The notes under the pieces are model-generated. The model was not told the DNA's origin. It made no database searches and saw only the letters and a list, made by a program, of their open reading frames with translations. This document shows, piece after piece, positions 56,242 to 64,000 of a stretch of DNA of 64,000 bases; within the stretch, counting starts at the first letter, position 1, and each line of letters begins with the position of its first letter. Location of the stretch: assembly GCA_049724395.1 (NCBI GenBank), contig JAUGWO010000285.1:1-64000 (forward strand), read 5' to 3'. Origin of the DNA: Spongospora subterranea f. sp. subterranea (lineage: Eukaryota > Endomyxa: Phytomyxea > Phytomyxea > Plasmodiophorida). Position numbers and translations under genes: made by a program.

Positions 56242-56891
56242 CAGAACCGATTCGTGCGATATTACGTCTGAACGACTCGAAACTGGTAAATGGAATTACC
56301 GATCTGGTACAGTGATCAATGCGCTTTGTGTCACAATAAACCCCAAAACCGGGACCGTCTTTGAAAGGGAAAACAGGTGATAATTGATCGGAAAATGGGG
56401 AAAACGCCGATCAATCCAATTCGGGTCGAGCTAGTTGTATAATCAACGGGCGGCGGAGTCCGGAAACAGCCAGACTCAGCCCCGATATTGCCAACACACG
56501 ACACCCGAGCGGCACCCTTTGGGTATGGTAAGTCGTCTGTCGCTATGGTGACGACTGTGAGAGATTCATTCTTGTCCTCCCTCATCGCCATTGCCAATCC
56601 ATAATCAGCGGCTGTATCAACTGGAATACTTTCGGTAAATAAATGGGGTATAAAACAGCGCCCTGGCCATATTCTCTTGTATATTTGCAACATATCGCCC
56701 ATAGATTATCTACCTGCACTTGGCGCCGTTGTCAAGGTTTTCAGGAAGAAGGAAGATTTCATGCAACGATCGACTGGAATATAGAGGTTGTTCAGCGATC
56801 ACTCCTGAGAGACGTGCTCCTCGACTCATCAATTGGGGTATTGTTCCAGGGGCGATCTTCAAATGGAGGATCGATGGCGTTTATTGATGGT
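56242..56891. other. Gap with one unsupported ORF
   Basis: A minus-strand ORF (56331-56702) of 123 codons has no recognisable domain or signal peptide. It lies between the DPY30 start and the 3-prime end of the first secreted-protein gene. No repeat or RNA gene was seen. Confidence 0.35.
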
Positions 56892-57612
56892 TTAGATAAA
56901 AGCTTGTAAGGTGGCCAGTCCAATGATGAACAATGTTGCGACAACCGGGAGCCACATCGTCAAACCTGTCGCGGAACCAGCTTGAACACTACCATTACCT
57001 GATCGCGTGTTCGCTGTTGAATTGGTGTTCCCCTGAACAGCCGAGGTGTATGCGTCTTGCAACACGGTATCGGATATGACACAGGAATCGGCTGAAAAGC
57101 TGTTCGCCGATAGCGCCGCTTGTGTCGTCACCTCGCTTGCACAAACCGCAAAGTCAACCGCCACCTGATTCTGTTTGCTCTTTGACCACGAGGCCATGGT
57201 GAAATACAGGTCGGTGTAGCTGACGAAACTGTCCAGTTTCTCGTGCAGTCGCAGAGCTGCATACATGTTGGCAGCAGCGTTGTTGCATGATGTCGGGCAT
57301 TTATCGCCCTTGGTTGCGCCACACGATAACGACTCCAGTAGGCCAGCTTTGTAGGTTGTGCCCCACAGGTCGGTGCATTTCAAGGTCCGATCGAATGCGC
57401 ACGCGTTGTTGGTGAATACGCAGCCGATCCCTGCGAGCCAGTGTTCAATTGCCAAATCATTCTCCCAAGGTTGATTGATGACCTTGACCAGCACAACTGT
57501 TGGCGTCCAGGTGTGGCGTACAGCGTGGATCAAGTTGAGAGATGGAATAATCATTGGCATGGGCAATGAAGGGGGCAACAATCCATGCCAACAAAATCAC
57601 CTGCTGATTCAT
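56892..57612 (-). CDS. Secreted 10-cysteine protein, probably GPI-anchored (paralogue 1)
   Basis: Two exons (57489-57612 and 56892-57430) with a 58-bp GT-AG intron give 220 residues. A signal peptide (MNQQVILLAWIVAPFIAHA) is followed by NDYSISQLDPRC. Ten cysteines have spacing shared with the neighbouring gene, including GCVFTNNACAFDR, ESLSCGATKGDKCPTSC and VDFAVCASEVTTQ. A Ser/Thr/Gly/Asn-rich stretch precedes a C-terminal hydrophobic tail (LTMWLPVVATLFIIGLATLQ). That combination of N-terminal signal and C-terminal hydrophobic tail with no basic end suggests a GPI-anchored surface protein. I recognise no family. For a possible parasite this would be a candidate surface protein, but function is not shown. 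Confidence 0.8.
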
Positions 57613-57879
57613 TGATGCGTTCGACGTTTGAGAACACGAAGGGTACTGGAACGGCGTGATGTACTGGAAGGCGTGTGCCCTTCGAAACTGACACAATCCT
57701 CGACATAGGAGTATATTCCAGTCAGGTACCTTGAAAAAACGACTTCGTATGTGGTTTGTTTGCCCCGATTGGAGTAACTTTGTGACGCCTTCGTATGTGA
57801 TTGTTTGCCCCGGATTTGGAAGTGAGATCATAAACAATACGCAATCAGAATTATGGGGAACTGTTTGTATATTGGATTT
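57613..57879. promoter_or_regulatory. Spacer between tandem secreted-protein genes
   Basis: The 267 bases upstream of paralogue 1 contain two near copies of a motif: CTTCGTATGTGGTTTGTTTGCCCCGATTGGA and CTTCGTATGTGATTGTTTGCCCCGGATTTGG share about 25 bases with few differences (about 57740-57815). These tandem motifs could be promoter elements of the downstream gene. Confidence 0.4.
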
Positions 57880-58565
57880 CTAGAAAATTGCATGCATGGC
57901 CAGTACGATCAGGAACGATGTGGCAACGATGGGGATGGCTAATGGGATTGATGTGGCCGTTGCCGCTTGACCTTGAGTGACCTTTCCTTCAATGGCGTTG
58001 GAATATGCCGTTTTCAGTACGGTATCGGGCATGTCACAAGCATCAGCACCGAATTTGCTCTGGGACAATAGTTGCTGTGTTGTAATTTCACTGGCACACA
58101 GGGCGAAATCCACCTCGACGGCAGTCCGTTGCTGGGGAGTCCAACCGCCCATGGCAACATACAGACCATTGTAGCTGATGAATTCGGCCAAGTTTTCATG
58201 GACTCGAACAGCGGCGTACATCTTGGCGGCGGCATCCTGACATGTCGATGGGCATTTGTCCTGGTCCGTTGCCCCGCAGGATAACGATCCCAGCAATCCC
58301 GCTTTGTACGACGCGCCCCAGTTTGACGAACACGTGCGCGATCGGTCGAATACGCAAGTATTGTTGGCGAAAACACACCCCACCCCTGCGAACAATCAAT
58401 CGTTAAACCGTAATCATGGCGTTAAAGAGGAAGGTAACCTTCACTAGAGCAGGCGCCAGCGTCTGACTTGACAGCGCAGCGAGGGTCTAACAGAGCCAAG
58501 GAGTAATCGTTTGCATACGCGAGGGACAGACTGGCGACGAAGGTAAGAAGGCTGGGAGACATCAT
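57880..58565 (-). CDS. Secreted 10-cysteine protein, probably GPI-anchored (paralogue 2)
   Basis: Two exons (58445-58565 and 57880-58385) flank a 59-bp intron at the same place as in paralogue 1 and give about 208 residues. The start is one of two adjacent ATGs. The signal peptide (SPSLLTFVASLSLAYA) is followed by NDYSLALLDPRC. All ten cysteines align with paralogue 1 (GCVFANNTCVFDR, GSLSCGATDQDKCPSTC, VDFALCASEITTQ). The tail is short and polar, then hydrophobic (PLAIPIVATSFLIVLAMHAI). Shared intron position and order show a tandem duplication. The linker before the anchor is shorter than in paralogue 1, and overall identity is perhaps half. Confidence 0.8.
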
Positions 58566-59283
58566 CGGTTATCACTGGTTTTGGTGGACGTTGCCCAACT
58601 CGAAAATGACGTCTCATTGCCCAACACCGAATCACTGCCCTCGTCAGACTCGTGAAAAAGGCATGGGGCGTGTGCCCTTCCGGAACAACTTGCTAGAATC
58701 ATTGTAGTTGAGCAAGTCTCCGACCATACTGGCAGTGGGACGTTCCTCTGGCCAACAAGCGTGGGCCATGTGAGTCCGACGTGTGTTCAAATCGCCCGGC
58801 TATTCTTCTTCTGTGGCCTAGCTCAGAAATGCATATAACGTCGATTTTGTGTTTGTGAACCGAGAAAGTTCATAAGACTTAGTCTCCGTTAGCCGGCTGG
58901 TATTCCATTGTGCAATTCGATAGTCGTGATTGGCGACCTTATTTAAGCCTGTGTGTGTTTTCTCAACTCTGTGTTGAAGTAGTTGGTAATACGGTTTGCT
59001 TTTCCCATGGTCGCCTGTCCAAAGGGGCTGGCCCCCCGACTGTTGCGGTATCGGGGTCGCGCCTCGACACTCACCGCCCCCGACTTGACCAGTGCTCACC
59101 TGATGGGGGGGTGTAGTTAACGGCGACAGCGGGTAAGTGGTAACCCTCCTTCCCCCTCTGTCATTATTACAGTACTTCACTTATATCAGCACATTGTTCG
59201 ATCACATTATTATTGGTTAAATGAACCGACACCACAGCCAGATCTGTTCGCTGAAATAGTCTCTAAAGCATCAGGGATCGACA
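58566..59283. other. Intergenic region between divergent genes
   Basis: It separates the secreted-protein gene (start 58565, minus) and FIG4 (start 59284, plus), so it should hold both promoters. ORF 58818-59180 (minus) contains no recognisable domain. A C-run/G-run pair (GGCCCCCCGAC near 59030 and GATGGGGGGGTG near 59103) could pair weakly. No RNA gene is evident. Confidence 0.35.
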
Positions 59284-61871
59284 ATGTCTGAAAATCGTTC
59301 GTCCTCGTTTGGCACAACGTTTCTGTCAAATTTTACGCTTTTTGAAACTGATTCCCACTTTTTGTTATGTGGAACGGACAGTTTCCGCGAGAAATATAAG
59401 GTCTTGCATATTGACCTCATTAATGTAAGCTCCTTGATGTTCCGACTCTCTGCGCACGTTCTCCTCTAACCATGCGCTGTGCAGCAGAATGCATCGGTTC
59501 CCAACGTTATGGAATATCCCGACACGTTTTCTTCGGCGTCGCTGCGACAATTTTTAGCAGGAAAAGCGGCCAACAATCCGCTTCGCGTCAAAACTAGAGC
59601 TGTTGCATTCTTGGGGTTTGTCTGTCTGTGTGATGACGATTGGCACCTGCACTTTGCCACTGAAGCTTCTCCCGTCGGGGTCATTGGCGGCCGTACGATC
59701 TATCGGGTTGACAATGGGGTTCTTATTGCTATCAAGCCGAACCCAGAATCTGGTTTGCCACAGCATGTGCAGAAAAATAGGAGTCTCTTTTCCTCAGTTG
59801 ACATTACAAAGGTGGTTAAACACAGCTTTGCTAATCTGCCCGCTTACGTCCTCGGAATAGGACTTTTATTTCTCTTATTCATACGATCTGTCTCGATCAT
59901 TGCAGAGCAATGTGATCGACGACCACCAATATGTACCATCTACGTGTAATATCACACATTCTTCTTTGTTAATACCGTCTTGCTACCAGGTTAAGAGTTT
60001 CTTCACGTGGAATTGGGCAGCTATACAAAATTCTCTTCAACAAAAGTGCCAGAATTACTGGTTAACTCCTTTAATTTATGGGTTCTTTGAGCAGCAAACG
60101 CTCGAACTGTAAGCTCGTGTCAACCAATTTTTTTTTAATGGATTAATTGTGTTTAGGTCGTTGGAAAAGGGAGTTGTCGTGACGCTCCTCTGTCGACGGT
60201 CGCGAATGATGGCGGGGACCCGTTATCAGCGACGGGGATTGTCTTCTTCTGGGAGAGGGGACGTGGCTAATGAGGTTCTGACCGAGCTTTATATAACGGT
60301 GGGTGATCAGTGGCTTGATAATTCCGAGTATGCAGCGGTGGCGGTGCACCGGGGCTCTATCCCGCTGTTTTGGGGTCATGATCAAGAAAAGATCTCACAA
60401 CCCAAACCAGGTAAACTAATCCTGTAAAGGTATCCATTTTGTCCGACGCTGAATTTTGTTTTTGTAGAATTCTACCTCACCAAAAATGATCAAAACTTCG
60501 GGGCAGCGGAAATCCATTTGAAACGGATGCTAGATGAGTACAAATCTCCCGTAATTTGTCTAAGTTTAATTCGCCAGGTCAGAAATCATAACTGTTTTTA
60601 CACGTAAACATGGTTAACAGAACGTATCAGGGTTCCCACAAAGAATGCGTTCTTGGAAACCGGTTTGATCTTGGCATGCATATCTTCTCTACGCATCATA
60701 GATTCAAGCCCGACGACTTGGAATACGTAAAATATGATTTTTTGGGAGCACAGAAGGCAGGAGGAAATATTATCGAAGTATGCTGTTTGCTGTCACCATC
60801 TTCTCACGTTAACCGTAGATTTAGGATTTGAGATCCATTGTTAAACAGAAAGTTGAAAGAATCGGATTTCTGGTTCATAACTCCGTTCAAACACAAACGC
60901 GCACTTCACCCAAACGGATCCAGAGCGGAATATTTCGTATCAATTGTAGGTTTCTCTCGTTGGTGCCGTAAACAGAATCCTCGTTAATGTGCTTTTAGGT
61001 GTGGATTGCCTAGACCGGACAAACGTTGCCCAATTTTGTGTTATACGCGAATGTTTGTCGGAAATGCTGGAAGCGTTAGATCTAAACCCTGGTCTGGACT
61101 GGGAAGCAATGTTTCCAAATCTCAGTTGTTGCATCAAAGGTATCAGACGTTTTCGAATATGCTCCTCTGTTCAGTCTAATTAATTTTATAGATCTTTTCA
61201 TGCGACATGGCGATAGAATCGCGCATCAATATGCAGGTACCCTGATGTTGCATCTCGCTACGTCACAGTTTTTTGAAGCTTTGTGTTAGGCAGCGGTGCA
61301 ATGCATAAACATGCATTTGAATCATCTCATGACGACCCCAACGACAATACGATCAAGGGAAATGGAATTCCCGAACGTAGTGTTTCACAAAATTCCATGG
61401 ACCAGGTCAAAGGCAGAATGTTGAGTACATTTGGGAAACTGAAAACAAATGCTTCCAATAATAACGCGATCACAGCGATCCGTCGATTTTACTCCAACGC
61501 AGTAACAGGTTTATAATTTAATTCACACCTTGTTACGTTTTGACCTCATAGTCTTCAGATATTACCAAAAATCAAGCCATTCAAGTATTTATTGGGCACG
61601 CTAGGGCAGACATGAATACGCTGCAGATATGGTACACGATTGCTGATGTCAACCGAGTTGTTAAAATATTCAACGATTATTCTCAATCTTTAGGGAGATA
61701 CCAGCAGATTCATTGGCGGATCGTGAATTACACTGGGATCCTGCTGACGACATAAAACTAAAACATCCATGGAAAATCAATAGAACCCCAAGCGCCGCTC
61801 AAGAAAAGGCGATCGTAATTGAGAACGGTATGCAAGAAGTGAACCTTTTCGATGCGTCATTTTTCACCTGA
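59284..61871 (+). CDS. FIG4: SAC-domain polyphosphoinositide phosphatase FIG4
   Basis: This is a multi-exon gene. Exon 1 (59284-59424) has FLSNFTLFETDSHFLLCGTD and YKVLHIDLIN, then the second exon has PVGVIGGRTIYRVDNGVLIA. An intron at 59811-59859 restores the frame to DFYFSYSYDLSRSL. Later stretches follow FIG4 order: FFTWNWAAIQNSLQQ, VVVTLLCRRSRMMAGTRYQR, RGDVANEVLTE, VHRGSIPLFWGHDQEKI, FDLGMHIFSTHHRFKPDDLE. The catalytic loop is split by an intron and reads RINCVDCLDRTNVAQF, with the CX5R cysteine and arginine intact. CCIK joined to DLFMRHGDRIAHQYAGSGAM follows. FIG4 removes the 5-phosphate of PI(3,5)P2 and acts in the PIKfyve-VAC14 complex on endolysosomes. Coding ends at 61871, 28 bases from the convergent DnaJ gene. 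Confidence 0.9.
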
Positions 61872-61899
61872 GCCCAGATTCAATGCGTTTACTTAATAG

Positions 61900-63412
61900 T
61901 CAATTATTAATATATATTTCGATAAGGGAAACACCTGTGAGAAAGAGTGCTTGTATTAGGTATATATCTATTGTGCATAAATCTGTGAAAGCTTTTCGCA
62001 TGACGGGAGCGGAATCCCATGAGCTCTGGAAAGAGCTGGTGATTGTTCTGACCCTATAACCTTGACAATGATAAACGTTAATCGCAAATTCATTATTTCC
62101 TGAATAATGAAATACCTCTTTAGCTTGGGCTATGGCTTCTCCACGAAAAATCGTTTCTTTGTCGCATTCCGTCCGTAAGCTTGCGATGTGGGCCATTGTC
62201 ACAAGATGGTCGACACGAGCAACGGCCCGTCTATCGTGCCCATACCATTGCTGGAATTGTGGCCTGACAAAATAAACAAGGCGATTATCTGCTGTCGTCC
62301 TTTGGATGGAAAATCCATTGCCACTTGATAGGCTGAAAACTTCGTCGAGCCCGTTATTGACCCCAGGTCTCCCCGCTCCGCTGGACGAAGGGCCAGACCA
62401 CATAGAGAAAAGAAATAACAGAATAACAGGAAGAAATTGCAACAGAAGTTGTCGCCACTGAGCACTTGGGCTTTGATTTTGTCCATGGCCACCATTGGGA
62501 GCATGATGACGAAAGCCCGTCTTCTCTGAAAGGGCATCTCTTGTGCTCCACCGGTGAAAAACATGTTCAAGATATCCTCTGGCGTAAGAACATCTTCAGA
62601 AGCAGTATAGGTCCTATACATTGACCGCCCACCACCGCCTCGCGATTGGGAGTTGATTGAACTGGGATCTTCAGTACCATACCTATCATACGCCGCTTTC
62701 CTGAAACCAAGCATGTTAATTTGTAGACAAGAAAACAGATTTTTTTAATTAACCTGTTTTCATCTGTCAAACATTCGTAAGCTTGGTTTATAGCTTTGAA
62801 CGCCTCCGCACTTGCTGGAGCATGATTTTTATCCGGATGGAATTGGAAAGCCATCTACACCATTGTCAGATAGTTAAAGAGCAATCAAATCATCAAATAT
62901 AGACCTTTTTATAGGCTTTCTTGATAATATCAATGTCGCTGCATTTATTCTCGACTTTGAGCCTTGTATAATAGCAGGTCGTATTCCTAATCTCTAATGC
63001 AGCACGTTGTTGTTCCCTGAAATATCAGATGATGTTTGAGAAAATCAAAAGGAGCAACCGAATCATCTACTCTGTATAATCGCCAAAGACGGGTCCATGT
63101 TGCCGAACGTCTTTTTTTGGGCTTGGAGTCCTCCGCCTAGACTTCGCCTGGGCTTTGGTTTCTGCAGCATCCTGCGAACGCTCTTGTTTTTCGAGTTTAA
63201 GTCGTAATGCACTCAAGAACTGATCATAAAATCAACAAATGATTGTATCTTCTGGCCAAAAACCGGCATCGTACTGTTTTCGCTTCATCGGTCGGATATA
63301 ACCGCAGGGATTTCTCACACAGGCGAACAGCGCGACCCAGATCATGCTGTTTGGACGCTTCCCTGGAGTTGGCCAGGCACTGAGCACTGGAGTCGCGGTT
63401 GGCAATGGACAT
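61900..63412 (-). CDS. ER-membrane DnaJ protein (DNAJB12/DNAJB14 type)
   Basis: The gene starts at 63412 with SIANRDSSAQCLANSREASK, then RAVRLCEKSLRLYPTDEAK, a TPR-like N-terminal helix pair typical of this type. The J domain is spread over short exons; the HPD triad is in AFQFHPDKNHAPASAEAF, and NQAYECLTDENR joins by an intron to KAAYDRYG. A Gly/Ser/Tyr linker follows, then FFTGGAQEMPFQRRR, a single membrane helix (MQFLPVILLFLFSMWSG) and the DUF1977-like lumenal domain (RLVYFVRPQFQQWYGHDRRA, HIASLRTECDKETIFR). Known relatives recruit Hsc70 at the ER for degradation and folding of membrane proteins. The stop at 61900 is 28 bases from the FIG4 stop. Some exon borders near 62700-63200 are approximate. 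Confidence 0.85.
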
Positions 63413-64000
63413 GGGTTATGGGGTTCGTCCAGGGGCGGTTAATGCCCCTCGAAATATATTGTGATTGGCCTTATCGGTCTGCCGCGCGCGCCGTTGACAC
63501 CCCCTGTTGTACTGCTCTGAAACCCCCTCAGTCGACCAGAGTGTATCGATTAGTGCGTAGACTGTAGTGGCGATTATTGCAGAGTGAGATCGTTCATATC
63601 GGCGTTTCATTAATTGAACAAAGGGCGTCGCAGATGATCGAGTCCGATGGGATTCGAGTAGATAAGAACGATCCGGTTCGGTATCGGGATCAGACCAATT
63701 CACACTTCAACCGGATGGTAGTGCGCTAATGGCTGTGTACTGGCTGTATGGTCCATGGTTTCCTTGACAGCAGATCGAGGATCTAACCGGTTTTCAACAT
63801 CCTTTGGCCGAAATAACAAAAATGACTGAAAAGCTGAAATTGTGGTTGTTGTCTAGACGACATGATCAACAGATGGGATCCAAGTAAATTATAATTCAGT
63901 GACAACGTCTTCGCATTCACATAGAATAACAACTCCACACGTTAGCCAGAATTACTCCCGCATTCCAACGACTGAAAACTTCCTATTTTCGTACACAAAA
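63413..64000. other. Upstream region of the DnaJ gene; uncertain ORF
   Basis: A minus-strand ORF (63416-63703, starting MNWSDPDTEPDRSYLLESHR) ends just before the DNAJB12-like start and could be a small gene or upstream ORF. Its composition is Arg/Ser-rich and I recognise no family. The last ~300 bases show nothing I can support. Confidence 0.3.

Noticed and set aside
58640-58760. Possible tRNA or small RNA gene near TTGCTAGAATCATTGTAG
   Set aside because: No cloverleaf with TTC loop and acceptor pairing could be drawn by eye.
44584-63412. Bacterial-style operons or clustered pathway
   Set aside because: Strands alternate, genes have introns, and functions (carrier, palmitoyltransferase, chromatin, phosphoinositide) do not form one pathway.

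Overview
This window is nuclear DNA from a eukaryote. Genes are compact and close together on both strands, and most are split by very short GT-AG introns (about 30-60 bp, one near 93 bp). The products include a U1 snRNP protein, proteasome beta-3, a mitochondrial carrier, a voltage-gated K+ channel, a RasGAP, myotubularin and FIG4. The genome also carries decayed Ty3/gypsy and Ty1/copia pieces. The DnaJ-X gene has a W-x-P-x-T-R-x-W segment that I associate with SAR-type protists. My inference is a unicellular SAR eukaryote (for example a rhizarian/phytomyxid or stramenopile), but no marker here fixes the species.

Positions 1-11,800 are a repeat block. A 4.6-kb foldback-like element (about 499-5092) has terminal inverted repeats, long imperfect inverted arms and a 36-bp satellite that reverses direction near 3,550. 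It is followed by three degenerate ~145-bp repeats, a 48-bp satellite, a second copy of the foldback arm with its own palindrome (7,140-7,870), a 31-bp satellite built around AGTCGACT, and a 76-bp satellite containing (GT)n (8,887-11,790). Long ORFs here are by-products of repeat units divisible by three.

Positions 11,800-16,560 hold a CG-rich, frameshifted relic of a class III nucleotide cyclase-like multidomain protein. From 17.8 kb genes become dense: a large unknown membrane-type protein (-), DnaJ-X chaperone (+), myotubularin (-) and a K+ channel (-). Positions 27.3-42.3 kb are mixed. They hold a TA-flanked MITE, a gypsy pol relic, two copia gag relics (one folded into a hairpin), an inverted gene-fragment duplication, U1-70K (-), a zinc-finger gene (-) and two unknown genes.

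Positions 42.9-63.4 kb are almost fully coding: proteasome beta-3 (+), a possible Pol I A34.5-like subunit (-), a ~7.7-kb RasGAP gene (-), a mitochondrial carrier (+), a DHHC palmitoyltransferase (+), DPY30 (-), two tandem secreted 10-cysteine proteins (-), FIG4 (+) and a DNAJB12/14-type ER chaperone (-). Two phosphoinositide phosphatases of the PI3P/PI(3,5)P2 endolysosomal pathway (myotubularin and FIG4) fall in one window, but nothing suggests operon-like linkage. Exon models for the carrier, DnaJ-X, proteasome, DPY30, U1-70K and secreted-protein genes were joined by hand, and each gives a total length divisible by three.
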